From Planctomycetota bacterium (GTDB lineage: Bacteria; Planctomycetota; UBA1135): a stretch of 64,000 nucleotides of DNA. This document shows positions 23,623 through 33,594 of this stretch, in pieces; within the stretch, counting starts at the first letter, position 1, and the number at the start of each line of letters is the position of its first letter. The notes beneath the pieces were generated by a model that did not search any database, was not told where the DNA came from, and was given only the letters and a program-made list of their open reading frames with translations. The DNA lies in assembly GCA_021776795.1 (NCBI GenBank), contig JAJFFC010000014.1:62001-126000 (forward strand). Direction: 5' to 3'. Position numbers and translations under genes: made by a program.

Positions 23623-26442
23623 ATGGTCGACATCGACGCGATTACTGACTCGCTCAAGGGACTCGGAGAGGGTCTCGGACGAGGTCTGAACAAACTCTTT
23701 GGCTCTGCCAACAACCGCGTGGTCAAGAAAATGGCCCCGTTTGTGGAAAAGGTCAATGCCATGGAGTCCTGGGCCGAGGGCCTAGACGAGGCCGCGATTA
23801 AAGCGCAAACCGAAACTTGGCGCGAGGAAGTTGCCGCAGGTCGTGATCTCGATGAGATTCTGCCCGAGGCTTTTGCCATCGGCCGCGTGGCCGCGCAACG
23901 CACCTTGGGCATGCGTCACTACGACGTCCAGCTGATTGGCGGCATGGTGTTGCACTCTGGGTCGATTGCCGAAATGGCCACGGGTGAAGGCAAGACCATG
24001 ATGGCTACTTTGGCGGCTTACCTCAATGCCCTCAAGGGCAAGGTCTTCGTGGTCACGGTCAACGACTACCTGGCTCGCCGCGACGCCGCATGGATGGCGC
24101 CGGTGTATGAATACCTCGGCCTAAAGGTGGGCTCGATCCAATCGAATATGACACCAGCCGAACGTCACCCGATTTATGCCGGGGACATCATTTACGCCAC
24201 CAACAACGAGCTGGGTTTCGATTATCTGCGCGACAACATGAAGTCGCGAGTGGAAGATCAGGTGCAACACAGCCTGGACTTCGCCATCATCGACGAAGTC
24301 GACTCGATCTTGATCGACGAAGCGCGTACCCCGCTGATCATTAGTGGCCCAGCCACTGGCAACGCCGAGAAATATGCACACGGCATGAAGGTTGCGCGCA
24401 AGTTGCGCGACGAGGAGCATTTCGAAGCGAAAGAAAAGGAAAAGTCCGCGATCCTCACTGAGGATGGAATTATCGAAGCGCAGAAGCTTCTGGACATCGA
24501 TGACTTCTACTCCGGCGCGGAAAATATGGAGTGGCCGCACATCTTGGAACAGTGCTTGCGCGCCTTGCATCTTTATAAGGACGAAGTCGACTATGTCGTC
24601 AAAGATGGCAGCATTGTCATCGTCGACGAGTTCACTGGCCGCCTCATGGAAGGCCGCCGCTGGTCCGACGGTCTGCACCAGGCCGTGGAATCCAAAGAGG
24701 GATTGCGGCCCAAGGCGGAAAACCAAACTCTGGCCACGATTACTTTCCAGAATTACTTCCGCATTTACGGCAAACTTTCGGGCATGACCGGTACGGCGCT
24801 GACCGAGGCAGGGGAATTCGCCAAAATCTACGACCTCGATACTATCGCGATTCCGACCAATCGTCCGATCGCGCGCGCAGACAATGCCGATGTTGTTTTC
24901 CTCCAAATGGAGGACAAGTGGAAGGCCATCGCCACCGAAATCGGCGAAGCGCAAGAGCGAGGCCAACCAGTGTTGGTGGGAACCACCAGCATCGAGAACT
25001 CGGAACTCCTGTCTGGCATTCTCAACCGCCGCGGCATCAAGCATCACGTGCTCAACGCGAAGCAGCACGAACGTGAGGCAGACATCGTGGCCCAAGCGGG
25101 TCGCAAAGGAGCGGTCACCGTGGCGACCAACATGGCTGGTCGTGGTACCGACATTGTGCTCGGGGGCAACCTCGATGCCATGTTGTTGGCCGAGTGCGAG
25201 CGGCGCAAACTTTCTGCCGAGAATCCTGAAGACGCCGAGGCGATTGCCGCCATCCGCGCCGAGTTGGAGCCAGTTCTCGTCAAAGAGAAGCAGGAAGTTC
25301 TTGAAGCTGGCGGGCTATATGTGCTCGGTACCGAGCGCCACGAATCACGCCGCATTGATAACCAGCTGCGCGGACGTTCCGGTCGTCAGGGTGACCCAGG
25401 CCGTTCGGTGTTCTTCCTGTCCCTAGATGACCCGCTGATGCGGCGCTTCTACCGCGATTGGGTGAAGAATTTCCTCTCTCGCGCAGGCATGGGTGATGGC
25501 GAACCGGTCGAATCCAAAATGGTTTCGAACGCAATCAAGAAAGCGCAGAAGAAGGTCGAGGATTACCACTTCGAGATTCGTAAGAATCTGCTCGAGTATG
25601 ACGAGGTCATGAACGAGCAGCGCAAAATGATTTACGGTCAGCGCCAAGATGCTCTAGCCGGGGAGGACCTCAGCGATCGCATCGAAGCCATGGCCGAGGA
25701 AGTCATTGAGCAGGCCGTCAGCACTTTCGGTGGCGATGGCCGCGATGTCCCCCCAGATTGGGAGGCCCTGCACCTTTGGGCAGAGCGCAAATGGCAGTTT
25801 GAGGGTAGTGTGGAAGACTTGGAGCAGGTAGGTATTGTCAATATTGGCAGCCTCTTCTTCGAGGACTTTAAGACCCGTTATGCGAAGCGTGTTGAAGACT
25901 TCACCCCTGAGCGCATGCGCATGCTCGAGCGCTTCCTCATGCTCAATGCGATTGATAACAAGTGGAAGGAGCATCTGTACATCATGGATGCCCTGCGCTC
26001 AGGCATCGGATTACGTGGCTATGCACAAGTCGACCCTAAGAACGAGTACAAGCGAGAAGGCTTGGAGCGTTTCGAGGAGCTTCTGCTGAGCGTCGCCGAT
26101 GAGGTGACCACCTACATCTTGCGTGTGGAGATTCGTCGCGAAGATGAGTCCCAGCTTGGCAACGCTTATGAAGGGCAAAATGCGAGCCACCCCAGTTTTG
26201 GTGGACAGCCTTCACAAGCTAGGCCTCAAACGCCTCGTCGCCAAATCGCGGTCGGTTATAACCGCCCGAAACAGGCTCCTGCCAAAGCGCCAGCTGGTCA
26301 AGCGCAAGCGACAGCCGAAATGGAGCAAGCGAGTCAGCCTAATGCGGCTTCGGCGCCGGCCGCCAAGCCTCGTGTGGCTCGAAATGCACCTTGTCCTTGC
26401 GGCTCCGGCAAGAAGTACAAACAGTGCCACGGCAAAGACTAG
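23623..26442 (+). CDS. secA: Preprotein translocase ATPase SecA
   Basis: 939-residue motor of the Sec pathway. Nucleotide-binding motifs: MATGEGKTMMATLAAYL (Walker A), IIDEVDSILIDEARTPL (Walker B) and TNMAGRGTDIVLGGN; preprotein-crosslinking domain follows NBD1; helical scaffold with ERFLMLNAIDNKWKEHL. The C-terminal linker is rich in Gln, Ala and Pro, and ends in the zinc-binding SecB/ribosome-interaction tail APCPCGSGKKYKQCHG. Works with YajC (encoded at 35.8 kb) and SecYEG/DF. It is probably monocistronic; waaA begins 25 bases later. Confidence 0.98.
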   Translation: MVDIDAITDSLKGLGEGLGRGLNKLFGSANNRVVKKMAPFVEKVNAMESWAEGLDEAAIKAQTETWREEVAAGRDLDEILPEAFAIGRVAAQRTLGMRHYDVQLIGGMVLHSGSIAEMATGEGKTMMATLAAYLNALKGKVFVVTVNDYLARRDAAWMAPVYEYLGLKVGSIQSNMTPAERHPIYAGDIIYATNNELGFDYLRDNMKSRVEDQVQHSLDFAIIDEVDSILIDEARTPLIISGPATGNAEKYAHGMKVARKLRDEEHFEAKEKEKSAILTEDGIIEAQKLLDIDDFYSGAENMEWPHILEQCLRALHLYKDEVDYVVKDGSIVIVDEFTGRLMEGRRWSDGLHQAVESKEGLRPKAENQTLATITFQNYFRIYGKLSGMTGTALTEAGEFAKIYDLDTIAIPTNRPIARADNADVVFLQMEDKWKAIATEIGEAQERGQPVLVGTTSIENSELLSGILNRRGIKHHVLNAKQHEREADIVAQAGRKGAVTVATNMAGRGTDIVLGGNLDAMLLAECERRKLSAENPEDAEAIAAIRAELEPVLVKEKQEVLEAGGLYVLGTERHESRRIDNQLRGRSGRQGDPGRSVFFLSLDDPLMRRFYRDWVKNFLSRAGMGDGEPVESKMVSNAIKKAQKKVEDYHFEIRKNLLEYDEVMNEQRKMIYGQRQDALAGEDLSDRIEAMAEEVIEQAVSTFGGDGRDVPPDWEALHLWAERKWQFEGSVEDLEQVGIVNIGSLFFEDFKTRYAKRVEDFTPERMRMLERFLMLNAIDNKWKEHLYIMDALRSGIGLRGYAQVDPKNEYKREGLERFEELLLSVADEVTTYILRVEIRREDESQLGNAYEGQNASHPSFGGQPSQARPQTPRRQIAVGYNRPKQAPAKAPAGQAQATAEMEQASQPNAASAPAAKPRVARNAPCPCGSGKKYKQCHGKD

Positions 26443-26467
26443 TCTTCGTCCACTCGGTTAAACGTTC

Positions 26468-27766
26468 ATGAGCAGGCGTTGGACCGCGTTGGTGGTCTAT
26501 GACCTGCTGCTGTTTCTGGTGGGTCTATTACTCTTGCCATGGGTGGCTTGGAAGTGGGTGAGTTCCGCTTCTTTTCGCCAGCGCTTGCCGATTCGCCTAG
26601 GTTTTGCGCCTACCTTACCGGAACATCCCAAGCGCATCCTCCTGCATGGCGTTTCGGTGGGCGAGGTGAAAGCGCTCAAACCCTTGTTGCATGAGTTAGG
26701 CCAGCGCTATCCTGATCATGAGCGAGTGATTTCTTCGAGTACGCCGACTGGTTTAGCCTTCGCCAAGCGGCTTTATCCCGAAGCGACTGTTTTGGCCTAT
26801 CCGCTAGATTTGGTCAGCGCCTGTTCTCGCTTCTTGGACCGCGTGCAGCCCAATCTTGTGATTCTCGCCGAATTGGAAATCTGGCCCAATTTCCTGCGCC
26901 AATGTGCCCAAAGGGGGATTGATGTAGCGATTGTGAATGGGCGGATTACCGAACGCTCGATGAGCGGATATCGCCGCGTGCAGCGCTGGTTGCCACAATT
27001 CGATCGCATCGCCCTGTATGGCGTGCAAAATCCGCGCTATGCCGAGCGCTTCAACAGCTTGGACGTGCCCAAGGAACGGGTCCGCGTCACCGGCAACCTC
27101 AAGTACGACGACCTTCCCTTGCCGGGGGAGGAGGTGGTTTTTCAGCAGGGCCCTTGGGCGCAATGGCAGGCGCAAGCACCGCTGGTCGTTTGGGCCTCCA
27201 CGCATGAGCCTGAAGAACGGCAACTGGCCGCGCTTTGGTCTAGCATGGCTGAGCAAAAGCAATGCCTGACGGTGATTGTGCCGCGGCATCCCAAGCGAGC
27301 GGCAGAGTTGTGTCAGGAGTTGCAGGAGTTATCCGGCAAAACGGTGCATCGCTTTAGCAAGCTCCATGGGAACTCGGCACTAGGCCCCGGAGATTGGGTT
27401 TTGGTCGATGCCTTTGGCGAACTTGGACAAATTTATCGCGCCGCGAGTGCGGCATTTGTTGGTGGTTCCCTGCTTCCCCATGGCGGGCAAAATATCTTGG
27501 AGCCGGCTGCCGTCGCCTGTCCAGTGGTGGTTGGACCTCATTGCGAGAACTTCCTCGAGGAAGTGCAGCGCCTGAAGGAGGCGGGGGGGCTCAAACAAGT
27601 CGAAGAGGCCGCGCAAGTGCTAGAATGGCTCCGTGCCTGGTCCAACCACCCGGAACAAGCGCAAATGGTCGGTAATGCTGGCCGTTCGGCACTTGAATCT
27701 GGAAGGGGGGCAGCGCAAAGTACCGTGGATGCCTTAGTGAGGTGCGACCTGTTGCCCCTTTCGTAG
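26468..27766 (+). CDS. waaA: 3-deoxy-D-manno-octulosonic acid (Kdo) transferase
   Basis: 432-residue inner-membrane glycosyltransferase that adds Kdo to lipid IVA. An N-terminal membrane anchor (about 10-28) precedes the GT-B fold with the family motifs HGVSVGEVKA, LAELEIWPNFL, NGRITERSMSGY, VTGNLKYDDLP and GGSLLPHGGQNILEPAA. Its presence implies an LPS/lipid A-bearing Gram-negative envelope. Number of Kdo residues added cannot be read. No other lpx or kds genes are in the window. Confidence 0.95.
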   Translation: MSRRWTALVVYDLLLFLVGLLLLPWVAWKWVSSASFRQRLPIRLGFAPTLPEHPKRILLHGVSVGEVKALKPLLHELGQRYPDHERVISSSTPTGLAFAKRLYPEATVLAYPLDLVSACSRFLDRVQPNLVILAELEIWPNFLRQCAQRGIDVAIVNGRITERSMSGYRRVQRWLPQFDRIALYGVQNPRYAERFNSLDVPKERVRVTGNLKYDDLPLPGEEVVFQQGPWAQWQAQAPLVVWASTHEPEERQLAALWSSMAEQKQCLTVIVPRHPKRAAELCQELQELSGKTVHRFSKLHGNSALGPGDWVLVDAFGELGQIYRAASAAFVGGSLLPHGGQNILEPAAVACPVVVGPHCENFLEEVQRLKEAGGLKQVEEAAQVLEWLRAWSNHPEQAQMVGNAGRSALESGRGAAQSTVDALVRCDLLPLS

Positions 27767-27805
27767 GAAGGCGCTTCCGTCGCGCACCACGGGCTCTAGC
27801 CTCAG

Positions 27806-29044
27806 ATGAACCGCAAACTCTTCACCTCAGAATCGGTGTCCATGGGACACCCCGATAAGGTCTGCGATCAGGTCAGTGACACCATTCTGGATGCCTGCCT
27901 GAGAGAAGACCCGAAATCTCGTGTCGCCTGTGAGACTTTTGTCACCACAGGTACCGTCATTGTTGGCGGCGAAATCACCACATCAACATTCGTTGATGTG
28001 CAAGAAGAGGTGCGTGCCACCTTGCGTGATATCGGTTACACCCAAGCCGGGATCGGCTTCGATGCCGATTCTTGCGGTGTGCATGTTTTGATTCATGCGC
28101 AGTCGCAAGACATCAAGCAAGGGGTCGATGCCGAAGGTGGCGCCGCGGAAGGCGCGACCGGCGCTGGCGACCAAGGCATGATGTTTGGCTATGCCTGCCG
28201 CGAAACCGAAGTTTTAATGCCGGCCCCGATTCACTGGGCCCATCGATTGGTCGAGAGGCAAGCCGAATTACGCGCCAGTGGCGAACTCCCATGGTTGCGC
28301 CCAGATGCCAAAGCCCAAATCACCTTCGCTTATGAAGAGGACCAACCCGTTGGCATCGATGCGGTTGTGCTCAGTACACAAACCGAAGACATCGACCTGG
28401 CGAAGATTCGCAAAGAGGTCGAAGAAGCCATCATTCGCGATGTGCTTCCCGCGGAATGGCTGACCAAAGAAACAGCCATGCACATCAACCCGACCGGGCG
28501 CTTTGTGGTTGGCGGGCCTCACGGCGATGCTGGTCTCACTGGCCGCAAGATCATTGTCGACACCTATGGCGGTTATGCTCGCCACGGTGGCGGTGCCTTC
28601 TCGGGCAAAGACGCCACTAAAGTCGACCGCTCCGCCGCCTATGCCGCCCGTTGGATTGCGAAAAACATCGTTCAGGCTGGCTGGGCCGATCGCTGCGAAG
28701 TGCAACTCGCCTACGCCATCGGCGTGGCAGAACCTGTGTCGATTCGCGTCGACACCTTCGGCACCTCGGCCAATGGGCTGAGCGAGTCTGAAATTGAAAC
28801 CCACCTCCACAACCTGGAGAATTGGAAAGGGCACAAGGCCTTCACTCCCGACTGGATTATTGGCCGCCTGGGCCTAAGAAAGCCCACTGGCCTGGTGAAA
28901 CCCGGCGAAAGCCGCCCTGTGGGCAGCTGGACCTACCGTGATTCCGCCGCTCACGGCCATTTTGGCCGCGATATCTTCCCTTGGGAGAAACTCGACCTTG
29001 TTCCTGAACTAGAGTCCCTGGCGAAAGTCGGGGCAACCTGCTGA
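27806..29044 (+). CDS. metK: S-adenosylmethionine synthetase
   Basis: 412 residues. Makes SAM from ATP and methionine. Complete family motifs: [20 protein letters not shown] at the N-terminus, [13 protein letters not shown], and [19 protein letters not shown] with the P-loop-like phosphate site. The gap to ahcY is 3 bases, so SAM synthesis and SAH recycling are cotranscribed. The 40 bases upstream are too short for any SAM riboswitch; a TAGCCT near 27796 is the only weak -10 candidate. Confidence 0.98.
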   Translation: MNRKLFTSESVSMGHPDKVCDQVSDTILDACLREDPKSRVACETFVTTGTVIVGGEITTSTFVDVQEEVRATLRDIGYTQAGIGFDADSCGVHVLIHAQSQDIKQGVDAEGGAAEGATGAGDQGMMFGYACRETEVLMPAPIHWAHRLVERQAELRASGELPWLRPDAKAQITFAYEEDQPVGIDAVVLSTQTEDIDLAKIRKEVEEAIIRDVLPAEWLTKETAMHINPTGRFVVGGPHGDAGLTGRKIIVDTYGGYARHGGGAFSGKDATKVDRSAAYAARWIAKNIVQAGWADRCEVQLAYAIGVAEPVSIRVDTFGTSANGLSESEIETHLHNLENWKGHKAFTPDWIIGRLGLRKPTGLVKPGESRPVGSWTYRDSAAHGHFGRDIFPWEKLDLVPELESLAKVGATC

Positions 29045-29047
29045 TCC

Positions 29048-30319
29048 ATGACCACCACCGAAACACAAAACTACAAGGTCGCTGACCTTTCCCTCGCCGA
29101 TGAGGGCCGTTTGCTCATCGATTGGGCTGAGTCCCGCATGCCGGTTCTCATGAGCCTGCGCGAGAAATTCGAGAAGACCAAGCCGCTCGCCGGTCACCGC
29201 ATTGCCGGTTGTCTTCACGTCACCAAGGAAACTGCCGTCCTCATCCGCACCCTGAAAGCTGCTGGCGCCGAAGTTTCTTGGTCCGGCTGTAACCCATTGA
29301 GCACCAATGATGCTGTCGCTGCTGCTTTGGCGCAGGAAGACATTCGCATGTATGCCTGGTACGGCCAGGACACGGAAGGCTTCTATTGGTCCATCGACCG
29401 TACCCTCGACTTTAAGCCAACCATGACTTTGGATGACGGCGCGGACTTGATCTTCCGCGTGCACTCGCACCACCAAGACCTGATGGAAGGCATCATTGGC
29501 GGTTCGGAAGAAACCACCACCGGTGTGCATCGCCTGCGCGCGATGGCTGCCGATGGCAAGCTCGAGTATCCCGTGATCGCCGTCAACGACGCCGAAACCA
29601 AGTGGGACTTCGACAACGTCTACGGCACTGGCCAGTCTTCTTTGGACGGCATTCTCCGCGCCACCTCGGTGTTGCTCGCGGGCAAGAACTTCGTCACTGC
29701 TGGCTACGGCCACTGCGGCAAAGGTTGCGCCATGCGCGCCAAGGGCATGGGCGCCAACGTCATTGCCACCGAAGTGAAGCCGACAGCTGCGCTCAAGGCG
29801 AACCTCGAGGGCGTCCGCGTCATGACCATGGATGAAGCCGCCAAGATCGGCGATGTCTTCATTACCACCACCGGCATGAAAGATGTCATTGTCAAGCACC
29901 ACTTCGAATCCATGAAAGATGGCGCGATTGTCAGTAACACCGGTCACTACGACTGCGAAATCAACATTGCCGAGCTCAAGGAGATGGCTGTGAGTTCGCG
30001 TGAAATGCGTGACAACTGCATCGAGTACACCCTGTCTGACGGCCGCCGTATCTACGTGCTGGCGGAAGGTCGCTTGGTCAACCTCGCTGCTGCCGAAGGT
30101 CACCCCTCCGAAGTGATGGACATGAGCTTCGCCAACCAGTTCCAGGCCATGATGATGCTTGCCCGTGAAGGCAAGGATCTTGGCAAGGGTGTGCATGAGC
30201 TGCCCGAGGAGCTGGACCAAGAAATCGCTAAGATTAAGCTCGATGCGATGGGCCTCGGCCTCGATGTCCTGACCCCTGAGCAAATCGCCTACAGCACCGA
30301 CTACAGCCAAGGCACCTGA
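29048..30319 (+). CDS. ahcY: S-adenosylhomocysteine hydrolase
   Basis: 423 residues. Splits SAH to adenosine and homocysteine, keeping methylation reactions running; cytosolic NAD-dependent tetramer. Seen: N-terminal substrate domain with AGCLHVTKETAVLI, the GCNPLSTNDAVAAAL and QDTEGFYW blocks, NAD-binding GYGHCGKGCAMRAKGMGA, and GHYDCEIN. It is the second gene of a metK-ahcY-pseudopilin-miaB-ribD run. The family's conserved C-terminal end is replaced by a shorter TPEQIAYSTDYSQGT tail, typical of some bacterial forms. Confidence 0.97.
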   Translation: MTTTETQNYKVADLSLADEGRLLIDWAESRMPVLMSLREKFEKTKPLAGHRIAGCLHVTKETAVLIRTLKAAGAEVSWSGCNPLSTNDAVAAALAQEDIRMYAWYGQDTEGFYWSIDRTLDFKPTMTLDDGADLIFRVHSHHQDLMEGIIGGSEETTTGVHRLRAMAADGKLEYPVIAVNDAETKWDFDNVYGTGQSSLDGILRATSVLLAGKNFVTAGYGHCGKGCAMRAKGMGANVIATEVKPTAALKANLEGVRVMTMDEAAKIGDVFITTTGMKDVIVKHHFESMKDGAIVSNTGHYDCEINIAELKEMAVSSREMRDNCIEYTLSDGRRIYVLAEGRLVNLAAAEGHPSEVMDMSFANQFQAMMMLAREGKDLGKGVHELPEELDQEIAKIKLDAMGLGLDVLTPEQIAYSTDYSQGT

Positions 30320-30321
30320 AC

Positions 30322-30990
30322 ATGAAAGTATTCGCCCCGCTTCGCCGCGTCGCTCGATTCGGCTTCACCCTCCTCGAAATGATGGTGGTCATCATGATCA
30401 TCGGCATTCTGTCGACTGCGCTGATTGTGCAGCTGCCGGAAATGATCGACAACTCCAAGTTGACGGCGAGCGAGGCGAATATGAGGAACATCTTCTTGTC
30501 GCTGCAGACTTACCAGCAGAACCACAACGGCAACTGGCCCCGCTCCAATGGCATCCGTTTCCTGCTGTCTCCGTGGAAGGAGAAAATGATTGAGCACACA
30601 GAGGCCAAAGCCAATATGTTCTTCAGTCCGGCGGAGAGCTTTGGGGATATCGCGGCATTCCAAGGCTTACCCGAAGACATGGATGTCGTCGAGTATCTCA
30701 GCGACTGGGATGCCATCGGCCCCAACTACATCTCCTACGCTGGCTTCACCACTGGCGGTGATCGCGATGTCCTCAAGCAACTGAAGCGTAATCCAGGGTT
30801 AACCACCATCATTAGCGACGCACACTTTATGCACCGCTTTGCCATGGTCTACCTGACCGCTGATGGGGTGCCGCACCGTAAGTTGATTGCGGACATTGAG
30901 GAAGAAACTGGCATCGATGTGGAACTCGACGATGTCATTCCGGGCCCCGGCTGCGAAGTCGAGGAGTTCCGTACTGTGATCTGCGAATGA
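30322..30990 (+). CDS. Orphan type II secretion-like pseudopilin
   Basis: 222 residues with a prepilin leader: basic N-terminus, then G|FTLLEMMVVIMIIGIL, cleavage after Gly14, Glu at mature position 5, so it is processed by PilD-type peptidase and inserted as a GspG/H-like pseudopilin. The rest (about 40-222) is an acidic soluble domain with no match I recognise; two Cys lie near the C-terminus (PGPGCEVEEF and VICE), which could form a disulfide. It sits 2 bases after ahcY and overlaps miaB by 4 bases, remote from the gsp operon at 52-60 kb. Similar lone pseudopilins occur in planctomycete-type genomes. Confidence 0.8.
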   Translation: MKVFAPLRRVARFGFTLLEMMVVIMIIGILSTALIVQLPEMIDNSKLTASEANMRNIFLSLQTYQQNHNGNWPRSNGIRFLLSPWKEKMIEHTEAKANMFFSPAESFGDIAAFQGLPEDMDVVEYLSDWDAIGPNYISYAGFTTGGDRDVLKQLKRNPGLTTIISDAHFMHRFAMVYLTADGVPHRKLIADIEEETGIDVELDDVIPGPGCEVEEFRTVICE

Positions 30991-32429
30991 ACCCCACATC
31001 TGCCGTCGATAACCACACCCGCAGTTTTCATCTGCGGGTGTTTGGCTGTCAGATGAACGTATACGACGGCGAACTCATGCGCAGTTCCTTCGCCCGGCGC
31101 GGCTGGGCAGAACAAGAAGATCCCGCGCAAGCTTCCCTTCATGTGTTCCACACCTGCTCCGTGCGCGAGCAGGCCGAGGAGCGCGTGCATGGCTTGTTGG
31201 GTGAGTTACGGCGCGTCAAGAAGGCCGATCCCAGCACCGTGATTGCTGTGGTGGGTTGTATGGCCGACCGCGAGGGCCAAGAACTCTTTGCCCGAGAACC
31301 TCACGTCGACATCGTTTGCGGCTCCCGCCACTTTCCACGTTTACCCGATATGGTCGAGCGGGTGATCGGCGGTGAACAACGCATTTGTGAACTTGGCGAA
31401 GCGGCGGAGCCTGTCGATGAAGAGCGTCGTGATTTGCTCGCACGCCCAGCCAGCTACCAAGCGCATGTCGCGGTCATGCGCGGCTGCGACCTCAACTGCA
31501 CCTATTGCATTGTTCCAAGTGTGCGCGGCCGCGTCGAAAGTCGCCCGCCTTCCGCCATCGTCGAAGAAGTCCGTGGCTTGGTGGAACAAGGCGTGACTGA
31601 AGTGCACCTTCTAGGCCAAACCATCGACGCTTATGGCCGTGACCTCGACCGCGGCGACCGCCCAAGTTTGGCCGGTCTACTCGATGCCCTCGAAGAAGTG
31701 GAAGGCCTAGCGCGAATCCGCATGGTTACGCTCCACCCGAGCTACATCGACCGCGAACTTGCCGAAGCCATGGCCCGCTCGAGCAAGTTCATGCGCTTCT
31801 TGCCGGTGCCCATCCAATCTGGAAGTGACAGCATGCTGAAGCGCATGAAACGTGGCTACAACATGAAGTTGTATCGCCAGCGCATCGGCCTCCTGCGCGA
31901 AGTCATGCCCGACTTGGAGCTCATTTCCGATTGGATTGTGGGTTTCCCCGGCGAGACTGACGAGGAATTCGAGGCTAGCGAACGCGCAATGGAAGAAATT
32001 GCCTTCTTGCAGAGCTACGTCTTCCAGTATTCGCCGCGCCCCGGCACGGTGGCGCACGACATTCAAGACGATATCCCCATGCAGCAGAAAGCGCGCCGCA
32101 ATCATCGCTTACTGGAATTGCAGCGCAAGATTGCCAAAGAGCGCACCCCAACCCATGTTGGGCAGCAAGACCTAGTCCTTCTCGAGCGCGAGTCCGAGAA
32201 GAATCCGGGCCAATGGTTTGGCAGAACGCGCCGCGGTCATTACGCACTGGTTCCTGAATTCCCTGAAGCGCGGCCAGGCCTAGAAGTGCCCGTGGACTTG
32301 GTGGCTTACACCGGCCGCGAACTACAAGCCGCCCATCGTTTGTCGAGCCAAGAGCTCGCAGATCTTGCCGATAAGAGTCCCGCCCTCATTCCTGCGGCGA
32401 AAACACCCGTCCTGAGCTTCGGAGTGTGA
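30987..32429 (+). CDS. miaB: tRNA-2-methylthio-N6-dimethylallyladenosine synthase MiaB
   Basis: Radical-SAM methylthiotransferase modifying A37 of tRNAs reading U-starting codons. 480 residues: N-terminal UPF0004 domain (VFGCQMNVYDGEL, TCSVREQAEERV, VVGCMADREGQ), radical-SAM CxxxCxxC in GCDLNCTYCIVP, and a C-terminal TRAM domain (about 390-450). Two variations from the common MiaB pattern: HTCSVRE for NTCSVRE, and LLGQTIDAYG for LLGQNVNSYG. MiaB is favoured over MtaB/RimO by GCQMN and the VREQAEERV block. SAM supply from metK in the same run makes functional sense. It overlaps ribD by 4 bases. Confidence 0.93.
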   Translation: MNPTSAVDNHTRSFHLRVFGCQMNVYDGELMRSSFARRGWAEQEDPAQASLHVFHTCSVREQAEERVHGLLGELRRVKKADPSTVIAVVGCMADREGQELFAREPHVDIVCGSRHFPRLPDMVERVIGGEQRICELGEAAEPVDEERRDLLARPASYQAHVAVMRGCDLNCTYCIVPSVRGRVESRPPSAIVEEVRGLVEQGVTEVHLLGQTIDAYGRDLDRGDRPSLAGLLDALEEVEGLARIRMVTLHPSYIDRELAEAMARSSKFMRFLPVPIQSGSDSMLKRMKRGYNMKLYRQRIGLLREVMPDLELISDWIVGFPGETDEEFEASERAMEEIAFLQSYVFQYSPRPGTVAHDIQDDIPMQQKARRNHRLLELQRKIAKERTPTHVGQQDLVLLERESEKNPGQWFGRTRRGHYALVPEFPEARPGLEVPVDLVAYTGRELQAAHRLSSQELADLADKSPALIPAAKTPVLSFGV

Positions 32430-33589
32430 ACATACGCGACCAGTCCCTGTTGGACCGTGCCTTCCATGAGGCGGAACGCGCGTCTTGGCTGTGGACTGCA
32501 CCGAACCCGCGTGTCGGCGCCTTGGCGTTAAGTCAGGGACATGTCATCGGTCACGGTCACCATGCCTTTTTGGGCGGACCACACGCTGAAGAAGCCGCGC
32601 TCCGCGATGCAGGCGCCTGGAATGAAGACTCAAACAGCCCACGCCCTGGCGTTGTGGACGAAATGATTCTCACCCTGGAACCGTGTAGTGCCACTGGTCC
32701 CAGCAAGCGTCGCCCTAAAAGTTGCTTGCATCTGCTGCAAGCCGCTGGCGTAAAGCGGGTGGTATTAGGAGCGACCGATCCCGACCCCAGGCACCAAGGT
32801 GGCGCGATTGCGGCCATGCGTGCTCACGGCATCGAGGTCATTCACGCCGCTGAAGAACCACGATTCGCCACGCAAAACCCCGCCTTCTTGATGGCGCAAG
32901 ATCAGCCGCAGCGGCCCTTTGTGTTGTGTAAGTGGGCGGCTTCGATGGATGGTCGCACAGCGACTGAACATGGTGTCAGTCAATGGATTACCGGCGAGGA
33001 GGCTCGTGCGGAGGGACATCAGCTCCGTGCCATCAGTGATGGCATTTTGGTGGGATCTCGGACTTTGCACTTGGATCAACCTCGACTGAATGCACGGGTC
33101 AGCCCTGAAGACCCTTGGCGAAACCAGCCGGTGCGCGTCTTCTTGGCAGCTTCGCACTTAGCCCAAGCCAATCAGGGCCCACTCAGCATTGCTGGGCCAC
33201 GGTGGTGGATTGAATCTAACCCCCAGGCTTCCCTGCCAACGGGTGCTACCGACGACGACCATTTGCTAAGCCTCCCCCCAGACGAGTGCGGCCGCCCGGA
33301 CCTCGATCAAGCTTTAACCAAACTCAAGGACGAAGGTATTGGAAGACTATTGATCGAAGGCGGTAGTCGTGTGCAAGCCGCATTCTTGCGCGCGGGATTG
33401 GTCGATGCCATCGTACGCTATGAAGCGCCTTCCTTATTTGGCGGCGGACTGGGTTCGTGGCAAGGGCAAGGCCCTCAACACCCTCGAGAGGCTTGGCAAC
33501 TCTTCGCCGAAGAACGCCGAGACTGCGGCAAGGATTTGCGCCGTGCCTTTTTGCTGCGTGCAGCCGACTCTCCCGTAGTCAAGGAGTGA
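32426..33589 (+). CDS. ribD: Bifunctional riboflavin deaminase/reductase RibD
   Basis: 387 residues from a GTG start overlapping the miaB stop. N-terminal deaminase (about 1-150): zinc His and catalytic Glu in GGPHAEEAAL (His53, Glu55), then LEPCSATGPSKRRPKSC. The two zinc cysteines (87 and 100) are 13 apart, while the family pattern PCSHFGRTPPC has 9, so there is a 4-residue insertion. C-terminal reductase (about 168-380): KWAASMDGRTA, GILVGSRTLHLD, RLLIEGGSRV. Acts on steps 2-3 of riboflavin synthesis. Other rib genes are not adjacent. Confidence 0.92.
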   Translation: MNIRDQSLLDRAFHEAERASWLWTAPNPRVGALALSQGHVIGHGHHAFLGGPHAEEAALRDAGAWNEDSNSPRPGVVDEMILTLEPCSATGPSKRRPKSCLHLLQAAGVKRVVLGATDPDPRHQGGAIAAMRAHGIEVIHAAEEPRFATQNPAFLMAQDQPQRPFVLCKWAASMDGRTATEHGVSQWITGEEARAEGHQLRAISDGILVGSRTLHLDQPRLNARVSPEDPWRNQPVRVFLAASHLAQANQGPLSIAGPRWWIESNPQASLPTGATDDDHLLSLPPDECGRPDLDQALTKLKDEGIGRLLIEGGSRVQAAFLRAGLVDAIVRYEAPSLFGGGLGSWQGQGPQHPREAWQLFAEERRDCGKDLRRAFLLRAADSPVVKE

Positions 33590-33594
33590 ACGCA

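Noticed and set aside
27767..27805. SAM riboswitch before metK
   Set aside because: Only 39 bases separate waaA and metK, too short for any SAM riboswitch class, and no matching core was seen.
29009..30310. Very long antisense open frame (433 codons) opposite ahcY
   Set aside because: It mirrors the codon-position bias of ahcY, shows no family motif, and similar long frames oppose pepA (10099-11169) and secA (24121-25095). ahcY itself is certain.
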